Assembly (NCBI RefSeq): GCF_000092905.1
Contig: NC_014098.1
Coordinates: 3,100,001 to 3,164,000, forward strand
DNA: 64,000 bases
DNA from: Kyrpidia tusciae DSM 2912
GTDB lineage: Bacteria; Bacillota; Bacilli; Kyrpidiales; Kyrpidiaceae
Direction: 5' to 3'
How positions within the stretch are numbered: position 1 is the first letter of the stretch; each line of letters begins with the position of its first letter. Of this stretch, positions 1-7,844 are shown piece by piece. The position numbers were made by a program, and so were the translations under genes. The notes beneath the pieces were generated by a model that had not been told where the DNA came from, did not search any database, and saw only the letters and a program-made list of their open reading frames with translations.

Positions 1-135
1 CTGGAAGACATTGAGTTGGAACAGACTTTCGGTTATCGGCTGAACACGCCTGCCGACGAGTGGGTGGCACATCCGGAAGGCGCGTCCACGCTAGAGATGT
101 ACCACAAGCGCAAAAGGGACCGGGATGGTCAATGA
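1..135 (+). CDS. C-terminal end of a small protein, possible antitoxin (partial)
   Basis: This frame is open from the window edge and ends with TGA at 133-135. Its last 44 residues are hydrophilic and end in a basic tail (HKRKRDRDGQ). The stop overlaps the start of the next gene as ATGA, which implies translational coupling. The next product looks like a RelE-type toxin, so this is probably the antitoxin of a type II pair. That assignment rests on gene order only, because I do not recognise the family. Confidence 0.45.
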   Translation: MEDIELEQTFGYRLNTPADEWVAHPEGASTLEMYHKRKRDRDGQ

Positions 136-521
136 AACGCTTGGACCATCCCGATTTTTTCGACGTGGACCTGCCGAGGATCGAAGCCGAAATGGGCGGC
201 GAGGCCCGATTCGAAGAATTTTTGGCCTGCCTCGACAAGGCAATTCTCGAAATCATGAAAAACCCGGGCGCCGAAGGGGCGCAACTGGTCCGCCCGCCCC
301 TCTCTGCATACCGGAAGAAGACATTCCATTCCACAAGAAAACCTCCGAAAGGAGTTGGCGCGGATTTCCGGCTGGTTTATCGCTACGATGCTGAAACAGA
401 TACCTTGTATGTTCTCGGGGTCGGGAGACGGAAGCCCAGGGATCTCGACGATGTCCACCGGATTCTGAATGAACGGGTTAACGAGGCTGGAAGGCCTTTT
501 TCTGAGGGCCTTCATGGCTGA
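132..521 (+). CDS. Putative RelE/ParE-like toxin
   Basis: This encodes 129 residues from the ATG at 132, which overlaps the upstream stop. An in-frame start further upstream at 60 would lie inside the preceding gene and is less likely. The C-terminal half (FRLVYRYD, then TLYVLGVGRRKP) has the alternating beta-strand pattern of RelE/ParE mRNA interferases or gyrase poisons. The N-terminal half is helical, with charged residues. The overlapping small partner upstream supports a toxin-antitoxin module. No catalytic residue can be named with certainty. Confidence 0.5.
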   Translation: MKRLDHPDFFDVDLPRIEAEMGGEARFEEFLACLDKAILEIMKNPGAEGAQLVRPPLSAYRKKTFHSTRKPPKGVGADFRLVYRYDAETDTLYVLGVGRRKPRDLDDVHRILNERVNEAGRPFSEGLHG

Positions 522-774
522 GAGTGTCTGGCACGTACCCGAAAACCTGGCCCTTGATCTTGCGAAGGACGAAATGTCCCTCGGCCAAATAGGAAATAAA
601 CCATCGCAAGGACATCCTGGATTGCGTACGATATGCGTACCCAACTTTGTTGCCCCCTCCCTCTCCAGCCGTCCGAGATTCGTGCCCTATAAAACATCAA
701 ATCGATCGGGAAAATTCCAACAGGGATAGACGCGCCTCCTTCGGTTTGGTAAGGTCAAATGGGAGGGAGCGCCC
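522..774. other. Intergenic region upstream of the PucR gene
   Basis: No coding signal was seen. It holds a repeated GCGTAC motif near 625-640 (GTACGATATGCGTAC, imperfectly palindromic) and a TATAAA-like stretch near 690. A GGGAGGGAG ribosome binding site precedes the next ATG. The palindrome may be an operator, but this is weakly supported. Confidence 0.3.
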
Positions 775-2901
775 ATGGCCATCCGAAAGCCCTTTTGCGT
801 CAAAGATGTTCTTCAGCGTCCGATTTTTCAGGAAGCGAAACTGGTGGCGGGACGGGACGGGTTGGACCGCCCGGTGCGGTGGGTGCACGTGCTGGAGGTC
901 ACCGACGCCGCGGAATTGTTGCATGGTGAAGAGCTGATTCTGACCACAGGGGTCGGACTCGGCCGGGACGAGTCGCTGACCTTCCAATACGTGCGGGGGT
1001 TGATCGACAGAGGAGTTTCCGGACTGTGCATCGAGCTCGGCAAATATTTTCCGGACGTGCCGGAAGGCCTGCGTGCTTTGGGCGATGCCAGCCGGTTCCC
1101 CATTATCGTTTTCGAGCGACCCGTCCGGTTTATCGATATCACCCAGGACATCCACGCCTATTTGATCGACCAACACCACGACCAGTTGGTGGAACTTGAA
1201 CGGATTTCCCGCCAATTTTTACAATTGACACTGCGCCCCCAAGGGTTGCGACGAATCCTGGAACTTCTGTATCGAGAGACCGGCTGCCCCGTTCGACTGC
1301 AAGAAGAGGATGGGGAAGTGTTGGTGTACCCCGAAGACGCCGAAGCGGAGATGGCGTCTTCGGCGAGCGGAACCCCGGAAGGGACCGACCCGGGACAGGG
1401 GGAAGCGCTCGTCACCGAAGCCGTGGTTGCCGGGGAAGCCGCCGGGGACTCCCGAAGGCCTCAGGTGCTGTGTCAACCCATCCTGGCCATGGACACCCGG
1501 GTCGGGGAGTTAAGCGTCGCTGTACGAGGAAAACCCTCGGAGTTTTTGCATCTTGTGCTGGATCGGGCGGCCACCGCCATCGCACAAGAATTCTTGCGCC
1601 GCATGTCCCTGGAAGAGCGGCACCTGCGAACCACGCGCCGCTGGATGGACGATCTACTCCACCGGGGGGCGGACCACCTGTCCGGGACGGCAGCCGAATA
1701 CATGCGGCCTGGGACAGCCCTGGTTGTAGCGGCGATCCTTCCACTCCCCCGCGGAGTTGCGGTAGAGGCTGCGACGGCCCCCAACCCAGGCAGTGCCACA
1801 CCAGGAACGCCGGCAGAAGAACCCGGGGAGGCGCTGAGGGACCGCCTGGAAGGATCGCCGGAAGACCGCCTATTACTCCGGGCGGCCCGAATTCTCCCCC
1901 GGGTGTTTCAAAATTATGGTTTTACCGCCTGGTTGTCCCCGGTGGGAAACCACTGGGCTGTGATCGCGGCAAATACCCGGGCTACGGCGGACTCGGGGGG
2001 CACAAAAGGTATGCGAAATAGTGGACGTCCCCGGGGTGCGGTGGTTTCGGGTACGGGTACCCTTGTCCAGGAATCGTCAGAACTGACGGTCAGCCGAAGG
2101 GGGCACACCCGCCCCGCCCGGGACTCGTTTCCCGCTCCGCCGGCGAGAGACAGCGATCCGGCCAGGAGCTTGGAACCCGAGGTCATGATGAGGATTCGCG
2201 AGGCATTGAGGGAACTTATGCGCCGACTGTCTTCCGGCAATGCCGGAGACGGCCAGGAATGGGTTGTGGGGCTCGGTCGGATCGTGTTCCATCCGGCGAA
2301 GGTGTCCGAGGCGTGGCGTCAGGCCACCCAAGCCCTGGCCGCCCAGATGCCCCCCTCCGGTCGCCCTCTCGGCATCTCCCCGGCGGTATCCGGCATCTCC
2401 CCGGCGGTATCCGGCATCTCCCCGGCGATACCCGGCCCGTCATCGGCAGAACCCTGCCCGCGGCTTTTGGCAGCCACTGGATCGCAGAGCACCGCAGGAG
2501 CAGCCGGTCCAGCGGACAATGGCCAACCCCGAATCTCGTTTTTGTCCTACGACGACCTGTACACCTGGCAAGTGTTCCTTCAAATGGACGAACATGCCTT
2601 GGCCGAGTTCGTAGACGGCCAAATTGGCTCCTTGCTTGCCCACGACCGTCTGCACGGAGCGGAACTCGTCGAAACGGCCCGGATGTTTTTCGCGTGCAAT
2701 CAGTCTAAGCAACAGACCGCCCAAGCCCTGTTCATTCACCGGCAAACCCTCTATTATAGGTTGGAACAGATTGCGGCTCTCCTGGGAGACGGTTGGAACC
2801 AGCCGCCCCGGCGCCTCGCCCTGGAGGTGGCCATCGACGCCGCCCGGTTCCTCGCCGCCCGCAGTCCCGGTCGGAGTGAACACGTGCCATACAAGGAGTG
2901 A
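775..2901 (+). CDS. PucR-family transcriptional regulator
   Basis: This encodes 708 residues. The N terminus (about 6-125, with VKDVLQRPIFQEAKLVAG and EELILTTGVGL) is the PucR ligand-sensing domain. The C terminus (about 640-690, CNQSKQQTAQALFIHRQTLYYRL) is the PucR-type helix-turn-helix. Most PucR proteins are near 400-560 residues. The excess here is a low-complexity linker of roughly residues 360-590, rich in Pro, Gly, Ser and Ala, that includes a 21-bp tandem repeat. The start is fixed by GGGAGGGAG eight bases upstream. The gene runs directly into an aldolase, which it probably regulates. PucR regulators usually respond to catabolic substrates such as purines; the effector here is unknown. 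A truncated paralogue start lies at 27666. Confidence 0.88.
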   Translation: MAIRKPFCVKDVLQRPIFQEAKLVAGRDGLDRPVRWVHVLEVTDAAELLHGEELILTTGVGLGRDESLTFQYVRGLIDRGVSGLCIELGKYFPDVPEGLRALGDASRFPIIVFERPVRFIDITQDIHAYLIDQHHDQLVELERISRQFLQLTLRPQGLRRILELLYRETGCPVRLQEEDGEVLVYPEDAEAEMASSASGTPEGTDPGQGEALVTEAVVAGEAAGDSRRPQVLCQPILAMDTRVGELSVAVRGKPSEFLHLVLDRAATAIAQEFLRRMSLEERHLRTTRRWMDDLLHRGADHLSGTAAEYMRPGTALVVAAILPLPRGVAVEAATAPNPGSATPGTPAEEPGEALRDRLEGSPEDRLLLRAARILPRVFQNYGFTAWLSPVGNHWAVIAANTRATADSGGTKGMRNSGRPRGAVVSGTGTLVQESSELTVSRRGHTRPARDSFPAPPARDSDPARSLEPEVMMRIREALRELMRRLSSGNAGDGQEWVVGLGRIVFHPAKVSEAWRQATQALAAQMPPSGRPLGISPAVSGISPAVSGISPAIPGPSSAEPCPRLLAATGSQSTAGAAGPADNGQPRISFLSYDDLYTWQVFLQMDEHALAEFVDGQIGSLLAHDRLHGAELVETARMFFACNQSKQQTAQALFIHRQTLYYRLEQIAALLGDGWNQPPRRLALEVAIDAARFLAARSPGRSEHVPYKE
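2371..2433 (+). repeat. Three tandem 21-bp units inside the PucR gene
   Basis: Three consecutive 21-bp copies encode GISPAVS, GISPAVS and GISPAIP. Copies 1 and 2 are identical, and copy 3 differs by a few bases. The length is a multiple of three, so copy-number change would keep the frame and alter only the linker length. Confidence 0.95.
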
Positions 2902-2906
2902 ATTCC

Positions 2907-3557
2907 ATGCCCGAGAACATCCAAGAACTTCGAAACGCCTTGCTCGATGCGGCCCACCGTCTGGCAGCTCGGGGCCTGGTCCCGGGGACAACCGGCAACG
3001 TCAGTCTTCGGATTCCGGGAACCGACCGGTTTCTCATCACCCCAACCGGCATCCCTTACGACGTTCTCCACGCTTCAGACATGGTGGAGGTCAACCTGCA
3101 AGGCGCCGTCGTGGAAGGAAACCGAAAGCCTTCTAGTGAGACGCCCCTTCACACCCGGATCTATCACAACCACCCGTGGGCCGGAGCGGTGGTGCACACC
3201 CATTCGATGTTCGCCACCACTTTCGCCGTATTGAACGAGGCCATCCCCGCCGTCCACTACGTCATTGCGGGGATGGGAACGGATATTCCAGTGGCCCAAT
3301 ACGCCACTTACGGCTCTGAAGATCTGGCCGTAAACGCCGCCGAGCTCATCTCACCCGAGCAGCGGGCGATCCTTCTTCAAAACCACGGCGTCATTACGGT
3401 GGGCGGCCATCTGGAGGAAGCCCTTCACCACGCCGAAACGGTGGAATATCTGGCGGAGCTTTACTATCGCTCCAGGTCCATCGGCTCACCGAATATCCTG
3501 CCCGAAGAGGAAATCCGCCGGGTGGCGGAGAAGTTTAAAACATATGGACAACGATAA
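2907..3557 (+). CDS. Class II aldolase/adducin family protein (FucA-like)
   Basis: This encodes 216 residues from the ATG at 2907, with AAGGAG at 2893-2898. A GTG at 2898 would overlap the ribosome binding site and the PucR stop, so it is rejected. Typical features are TGNVSLRI near the N terminus, the zinc-binding HTHS with the preceding YHNHPWAGAVV, and the C-terminal LLQNHGVITVGG. The family includes L-fuculose-phosphate and related sugar-phosphate aldolases and some decarboxylases. The substrate is not deducible. Only five bases separate it from the PucR gene, so the two form an operon. Confidence 0.85.
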   Translation: MPENIQELRNALLDAAHRLAARGLVPGTTGNVSLRIPGTDRFLITPTGIPYDVLHASDMVEVNLQGAVVEGNRKPSSETPLHTRIYHNHPWAGAVVHTHSMFATTFAVLNEAIPAVHYVIAGMGTDIPVAQYATYGSEDLAVNAAELISPEQRAILLQNHGVITVGGHLEEALHHAETVEYLAELYYRSRSIGSPNILPEEEIRRVAEKFKTYGQR

Positions 3558-3753
3558 ATTCTTCTCAAAACGGGCATGACACAGGACTCAAAGCTAAAGC
3601 CGAAAGGGTGTGTGCACCGCGTTACCGAGGAACTTTGGGAACTGCCGTATTTCCAGTTTAAGTCAAACATAGGCCAAAGAACGCCCGCTCGGTAAGTTAA
3701 ATCGGACCGGGAATGCGCCTGGCCCTTTCGATGAGAAGAACTTCGATTTTTGG

Positions 3754-3759
3754 TAGAAT
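3754..3759 (+). promoter_or_regulatory. Extended -10 promoter element in the IS110 left end
   Basis: TGG-TAGAAT (TG at 3751-3752, hexamer 3754-3759) has the extended -10 pattern. A perfect hairpin begins ten bases downstream, so this could drive the non-coding RNA of the element. No convincing -35 box is visible. Confidence 0.4.
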
Positions 3760-3764
3760 AGACT

Positions 3765-3950
3765 GCCATGCCGCCGGGGCGGCACCAGCAGAAGGATGAA
3801 AATGGCCTGGTGTTGAATTGTTTCCTTGGTGGCTGGCGAAGGCAGGTCGTCACTGCTTGGTGCCTTGAGCCCGCGGAATAGACTGACTACGACGACCAGG
3901 TGCACCACAGAATGTCGCTCCCGCATTGGGAAGCACGTAGGATAGAATGA
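3765..3950 (+). ncRNA. Candidate IS110 bridge RNA
   Basis: IS110-group elements are known to encode a structured bridge RNA in the non-coding end upstream of the transposase gene. Here that region starts after an extended -10 box with a perfect 7-bp hairpin at 3769-3784 (TGCCGCC/GGCGGCA). It continues without coding potential towards the transposase ribosome binding site. The limits and loop assignments are inference; no target- or donor-binding loop was mapped. Confidence 0.35.
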
Positions 3951-4008
3951 TCGGATATGGTCGTTGCACCAGCCCTTTAATCTTACCAGCCCACCAGGAA
4001 GGATTCAC

Positions 4009-5226
4009 ATGGATGTCGTGTACGACCGTTGCTGCGGCCTCGATGTTCACAAGAAGATGGTTGTTGCTTGTGTGCTGACGCCCGAAACCAAAGAGATTCG
4101 TACCTTTTCTACGATGACCGACGATCTTTTGGAGATGGTCGATTGGCTCGGGAAGCACGGATGTACCCATGTTGCAATGGAAAGCACCGCTTCGTTCTGG
4201 AAGCCGATCTATAACCTTCTGGAATCAGCGGAGTTCAACGTGCTCGTGGTGAATGCCAAGCATATGAAGAATGTTCCGGGCCGTAAGACCGATGTGAAGG
4301 ATGCAGAGTGGATCGCCGGATTACTCCGCCATGGGCTGCTGCAAGCCAGTTACATCCCTAACCGTGAACAACGGGAGTTGAGGGAACTCATTCGTTACCG
4401 CCGGAGCCTAATTGAAGAGCGAGCCAGGGAAGTAAACCGGATTCAAAAGGTACTTGAAGGCGCCAATATTAAATTGTCCTCAGTAGCCAGTGACACGCTT
4501 GGCAAGTCCGGGCGGGCGATACTGGAGGCAATGATCGATGGAGAGAAGAATCCGGAGGTATTGTCCGAGTTGGCCAAGGGTCGGATGAAGACGAAGAAGC
4601 CAGAACTACAAAAGGCGCTGAACGGGCTGATGGGGGAACACCAACGAATGATGTTAGCCGCCCAACTGCGCCACATCGATTATCTGGATGAAGAAATTGC
4701 CCGGCTCGACGAAGAGGTCAAGAGGCGTATGCTCCCTTTTGAGGAGGACCTGGAGTTAATAGACACAATCCCCGGTGTCGGTCGACGGACAGCGGAGCAG
4801 ATTCTCGCTGAAATCGGGACGGACATGGCTCAATTTCCGTCTGCGGCCCATCTGTGTTCATGGGCAGGATTGGCTCCAGGGAACAACGAGAGTGCGGGGA
4901 AACGAAAGTCGGGGAAAACGCGTAAAGGGAACCAAAAGCTCCGAGCAGCGCTTGTGGAAGCAGCACGTGCGGCGGCGAGAACCAAGAACACATACCTGTC
5001 TACACAATATCATCGAATTGCAGCTCGACGAGGAAAAAATCGTGCAGCAGTCGCAGTGGCCCATAGCATCCTAACGATCGTGTATCACATGTTACAACGG
5101 CGGCATCCTTATATCGAACTCGGTCCAACATATTACGAGGAACGTAGAAAAGATGCAGTTATAAAACAGGCCATCCGAAAGTTGCAATCACTCGGTATGG
5201 AAGTATCCGTAAAACCGGTGGCCTAA
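4009..5226 (+). CDS. IS110-family transposase (serine/DEDD recombinase)
   Basis: This encodes 405 residues. The ATG at 4009 follows AGGAAGGA by five bases, so an upstream in-frame ATG at 3964 is rejected. The N-terminal RuvC-like domain shows GLDVHKKMVVACVL, then AMESTASFW and GRKTDVKDAEWIA, which supply the DEDD acidic residues. The C-terminal half carries the transposase-20 signature (IDTIPGVGRRTAEQILAEIG, then WAGLAPGNNESAGKRK) with the conserved serine region. A coiled coil at about 215-260 separates the domains. The length is normal for the family, and the reading frame is intact, so it may be active. Confidence 0.95.
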   Translation: MDVVYDRCCGLDVHKKMVVACVLTPETKEIRTFSTMTDDLLEMVDWLGKHGCTHVAMESTASFWKPIYNLLESAEFNVLVVNAKHMKNVPGRKTDVKDAEWIAGLLRHGLLQASYIPNREQRELRELIRYRRSLIEERAREVNRIQKVLEGANIKLSSVASDTLGKSGRAILEAMIDGEKNPEVLSELAKGRMKTKKPELQKALNGLMGEHQRMMLAAQLRHIDYLDEEIARLDEEVKRRMLPFEEDLELIDTIPGVGRRTAEQILAEIGTDMAQFPSAAHLCSWAGLAPGNNESAGKRKSGKTRKGNQKLRAALVEAARAAARTKNTYLSTQYHRIAARRGKNRAAVAVAHSILTIVYHMLQRRHPYIELGPTYYEERRKDAVIKQAIRKLQSLGMEVSVKPVA

Positions 5227-5396
5227 ACGTACACTCAAAACATTGAAACGCCCGTTCGACACCCTGCATATCACAGGGCTTAGTTTGGTATGCCTTAAAA
5301 ACACCCTTAGTGCTCATTGATTTTCAGGATAGAAGTGGCGGATAAGAAAAACGCTCGCCTCCGCCGGGAATTTTTCCCGAAAGGAGGCGATGCGGG

Positions 5397-5486
5397 ATGG
5401 AGCCACGCGAGTATCGTTTGGCAATGGTTTTGCTAACGTTAATCGCGGTTTTGGTCAGCATCGTCAGCCTAGCGGTACGTCATTAA
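5397..5486 (+). CDS. 29-residue single-membrane-span peptide, putative holin-like type I toxin
   Basis: The peptide starts MEPREYRLAMVLLTLIAVLV and ends SIVSLAVRH. It has a short charged N terminus, about 18 hydrophobic residues and a short basic tail. This architecture matches the putative holin-like toxin peptides of Firmicutes (TxpA/BsrG-like). AAAGGAGG lies nine bases upstream of the ATG, which is strong for such a small ORF. A hairpin follows at 5493-5524, and a convergent promoter faces it from 5577. Toxicity and antisense control are inference. Confidence 0.55.
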   Translation: MEPREYRLAMVLLTLIAVLVSIVSLAVRH

Positions 5487-5492
5487 AACGCT

Positions 5493-5530
5493 AGTCCCTG
5501 GCGAGCTGGCCATCGTCAGGGACTTTGATT
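5493..5530 (+). terminator. Probable terminator after the small membrane peptide
   Basis: AGTCCCTG (5493-5500) pairs with CAGGGACT (5517-5524) and is followed by a short T-rich run. It starts seven bases after the stop codon of the 29-residue peptide. Confidence 0.5.
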
Positions 5531-5571
5531 TGTACCCGGCGAGGCGGGCTCCCCATTTCTTATCCGCCACC

Positions 5572-5600
5572 ATTATAGCATATCCGCATTGTGGTGAATA
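5572..5600 (-). promoter_or_regulatory. Candidate antisense-RNA promoter
   Basis: On the minus strand TATAAT (5572-5577) stands immediately before the GTGGCGG repeat. A TTCACC-like -35 lies about 15 bp upstream. A transcript from here would run antisense to the 3' part of the small peptide mRNA, as in type I toxin-antitoxin loci. Confidence 0.45.
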
Positions 5601-5677
5601 GATACCTTAAGGCAAAAGAAGCGCCAGTGATGCGGGCAGCGGCATAAACTTGCCCCAGGGGGCCGATGTTGTCGAAG

Positions 5678-5715
5678 GCCGCCCGCGTTCCCGACGTGGG
5701 AGCGGGCGGCTTTTT
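5678..5715 (+). terminator. GC-rich hairpin with T-run (copy 1)
   Basis: GCCGCCCGCGTTCCC (5678-5692) and GGGAGCGGGCGGC (5698-5710) form a strong stem followed by TTTTT. A nearly identical hairpin lies at 6399-6435, so the two bracket the antitoxin-toxin pair between them. Confidence 0.85.
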
Positions 5716-5841
5716 CAGCTGAGAAATGAAATCTTGTTCGCACCGTGGGACAAACTCTCCTTCCAATATTTATGATACAATGGGAATGACAGAGGCAGTT
5801 GCGTCATCGTGTAAGGTACGCGCTAACGATGAAAAGGGGAC

Positions 5842-6102
5842 ATGACGGTGAACGTGACTCGAGAGGAAATCCATCGCATAATTGATGAAATTCCGGAGAG
5901 CCAGTTGCCAACTGTTTTGAGCTACCTGAAGAGGTTCACGGATGCTTCCGACGACCCGGTGCAACGGGCACTCGCCAATGCGCCCGTCGACGATGAGCCT
6001 CAGACCGAGGAAGAGCAACGGGCGGTTCAAGAAGGCAAAGCGGACGTCCGCCTGGGCAGGACGTTGTCCACCGATACCTTAAAGCGTGAGCTTGGGCTAT
6101 GA
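5842..6102 (+). CDS. Antitoxin of a RelBE-type pair
   Basis: This encodes 86 residues. An AAGGGG site lies five bases before the ATG. The N terminus (REEIHRIIDEIPESQLPTVLSYLKRF) is a helical motif common to small antitoxins. The middle is acidic (DDEPQTEEEQ), and the C terminus probably wraps the toxin. The stop overlaps the toxin start by four bases. The antitoxin normally neutralises the toxin and represses the operon. No DNA-binding fold is clearly identifiable. Confidence 0.75.
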   Translation: MTVNVTREEIHRIIDEIPESQLPTVLSYLKRFTDASDDPVQRALANAPVDDEPQTEEEQRAVQEGKADVRLGRTLSTDTLKRELGL

Positions 6103-6356
6103 CTTATTCCGTGAGTTGGTCTAGGCAAGCCTTACGCGATTTACAGAAGCTGGACAAGTCTACCGCCACAAGAATCATCGCAGCCGTCGAAACATTTGCA
6201 GAAACCGGCCGCGGAGATGTCAGGAGGCTCAGTAATGCCGACGGTGAATACCGCCTGCGCGTCGGGAATTGGCGCGTTCGGTTCATCCTGAATCATAAGT
6301 CGCACCTCGTTGTAGTGATTCGAGTTTTACCCCGCAGTGGAGCTTATAAACGTTGA
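6099..6356 (+). CDS. RelE/ParE-family toxin
   Basis: This encodes 85 residues. It has the canonical RelE/ParE layout: SVSWSRQALRDLQKLD at the N terminus, helix ATRIIAAVETFAETG, then GEYRLRVGNWRVRFIL and VVVIRVLPRSGAYKR. The conserved R-LR-G-WRVRF strand pattern and the basic C terminus are typical of ribosome-dependent mRNA interferases. The ATGA overlap with the antitoxin implies coupled translation. A strong terminator follows at 6399. Confidence 0.88.
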   Translation: MTYSVSWSRQALRDLQKLDKSTATRIIAAVETFAETGRGDVRRLSNADGEYRLRVGNWRVRFILNHKSHLVVVIRVLPRSGAYKR

Positions 6357-6398
6357 CCGTCCCGAACAACCATGTAAAGGGACTCATAATTCTTGACG

Positions 6399-6435
6399 GC
6401 CGCCCGCGCTCCCTTGAGGGAGCGGGCGGCTTTTT
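6399..6435 (+). terminator. GC-rich hairpin with T-run (copy 2)
   Basis: GCCGCCCGCGCTCCC, a TTGA loop and GGGAGCGGGCGGC are followed by TTTTT. It ends the toxin-antitoxin operon. Stem and tail match copy 1 at 5678 almost base for base. Confidence 0.88.
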
Positions 6436-6499
6436 CAAGTACTTCAGGTACCAATCTTCTAAGTCGTGTCCGTTGCAGGGCACACGGTTTACCATTGGT

Positions 6500-7471
6500 T
6501 CAACTTTCGCTTCGTCCGGGTTGGGTTCCGGCTGCAATCCATAGCCCCACTAGAACGGCAGCACCGCCGACGCAGAACGTCAGCCTCAAAGGCTCGGCAA
6601 GTGTCCAGTGGCCGAGCAGGCCGCCCACCACGGGCTGAAGGGCGAGAAACAGGTTGGCCCGGGCCGCGGAAGCATACTGCACTCCGGCATTCCACAAAAA
6701 GAAGGCGAGGGCTGTGGAAATTAAGCCCAGGTAGAGAACACTTCCCAAAGCCTCTGGCGTGGTCAATATTCTCCAAAGGGCGGGCCAACCGACCGCCATT
6801 CCTTGCATGAAAGCAATCGGGGTGACCATCACCCACCCGGTGACCAGCGCCCCGGCCGTTAAAACGAGAGGATCGGATTCTGACGCCGGCAAACGAGACT
6901 CCGCCCGTTGGACCAACACCGACATTCCCGCCCAGGTGGCCGCCGCCACCACCAGGCAGCCCACTCCTGCCCAGAATAACAGCAAAGACCCCAGCGAACT
7001 CGCCGTTGTCCCCGGGTTGACCAAGGCACCGGCGGTCGCGACAGCAGAGCCGGGGATCACGTCTCCGCCAACCACCAGCCCGACCCCGGCCAGGGCGATG
7101 ATCACCGCCGTCCAAACCCGTCCCCCCACTTGCTCGCCGCTCCAACGGGCCATCAAAGCAGCGAAAACCGGGGAGGACGTTGTCACAAGTGCCCCCAGGT
7201 GGGCCGAGGTCCACGCCGTACCGAGAAACTGCGCCCCGATGGACACTGCATAGCCGACCCCGCCGACGGCCGCGTACCACAGCCAAGTCCTCCTATCCCG
7301 GGGCCAGGGCTGGTGCCGGACCTTGAGCACGAGAGCCAGCACGACCAAGGCTACCGTATATCGCAACCATAGAAGCACAAAAGCGGGAATCACATCGAGT
7401 GCAACTTTGCTGATCACGTACATGCCGCCCCAAATGGCGGCCGCCGCCGACAAGTAGACATAACCTCTCAT
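6500..7471 (-). CDS. EamA/DMT-family transporter
   Basis: This encodes 323 residues with about ten hydrophobic segments arranged as two EamA repeats. The first repeat starts YVYLSAAAAIWGGMYVISKV and ends near residue 145; the second starts near 175 (GVGCLVVAAATWAGMSVLVQ). The repeats are joined by a longer Gly/Ser/Thr linker than usual. Such inner-membrane carriers export amino acids or other metabolites. The substrate cannot be told from sequence. It is not linked by operon structure to its neighbours. Confidence 0.88.
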   Translation of the reverse strand: MRGYVYLSAAAAIWGGMYVISKVALDVIPAFVLLWLRYTVALVVLALVLKVRHQPWPRDRRTWLWYAAVGGVGYAVSIGAQFLGTAWTSAHLGALVTTSSPVFAALMARWSGEQVGGRVWTAVIIALAGVGLVVGGDVIPGSAVATAGALVNPGTTASSLGSLLLFWAGVGCLVVAAATWAGMSVLVQRAESRLPASESDPLVLTAGALVTGWVMVTPIAFMQGMAVGWPALWRILTTPEALGSVLYLGLISTALAFFLWNAGVQYASAARANLFLALQPVVGGLLGHWTLAEPLRLTFCVGGAAVLVGLWIAAGTQPGRSES

Positions 7472-7685
7472 TCTCGTCCCCTCCCCGCCGGAAATCCGGG
7501 CGGGGTCCCCGCCCGGTCTTACAACCCGAGCAGGGCAACTGGGACGTCACGCTCAAAGGGCGGCTTCATCCCTGCCATCACCCCCATTGAGAAAAATCAC
7601 ACCTTTTCCATGGTACCACGGCCAGCCAAGAGGTGCCACCGCGGCTCGCACGCTCTCTTCCACCGCATCCCTCGAACGGCGCCGA

Positions 7686-7808
7686 CTGGCCTTCCATAAA
7701 CGCCACACGATCTGCCACACACCGAGCAAAGCTCATCTCGTGGGTAACAATCACTATCGTCATCCCATCATCCGCCAAATCCTTCACCACCCGAAATACT
7801 TCCCCGAC
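7686..7808 (-). pseudogene. Fragment of a polar-amino-acid ABC transporter ATPase (GlnQ-like)
   Basis: About 41 codons read [20 protein letters not shown], then [20 protein letters not shown]. This is the region after Walker B of GlnQ/HisP-type ATPases, including the switch histidine in THEM. Nothing corresponding to the Walker A or signature segments is nearby, and the downstream part diverges into unrelated sequence. It is a remnant cut at both ends. Confidence 0.8.
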
Positions 7809-7844
7809 TGACGAGCAACGGATTCCCGGTCATCCTTCCACTGG

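Larger units (their letters stand above)
3700..5300 (+). mobile_element. IS110-family insertion sequence (boundaries approximate)
   Basis: A complete IS110-type transposase gene is preceded by about 450 bp without any coding signal, as expected for the long non-coding end of this family. IS110 elements lack terminal inverted repeats, so exact ends cannot be set without an empty-site comparison. The coordinates given are only a bracket. Confidence 0.5.
5335..5570. repeat. 15-bp perfect inverted repeat bracketing a small hydrophobic ORF
   Basis: GTGGCGGATAAGAAA at 5335-5349 is repeated in inverse orientation at 5556-5570. The similarity continues more loosely inward (CGCCTCCGCCGGG against CGCCTCGCCGGG). 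Each copy lies just downstream of a possible -10 box reading inward, so two convergent transcripts would begin with the same sequence. Confidence 0.8.

Noticed and set aside
2371-2433. Possible CRISPR-like direct repeats
   Set aside because: The units are contiguous with no spacers and lie in frame within a coding linker.
7600-7680. T-box leader suggested by a GGTGGCACC stretch on the minus strand
   Set aside because: The flanking antiterminator consensus and specifier stem are missing, and no aminoacyl-tRNA-synthetase or amino acid gene follows.
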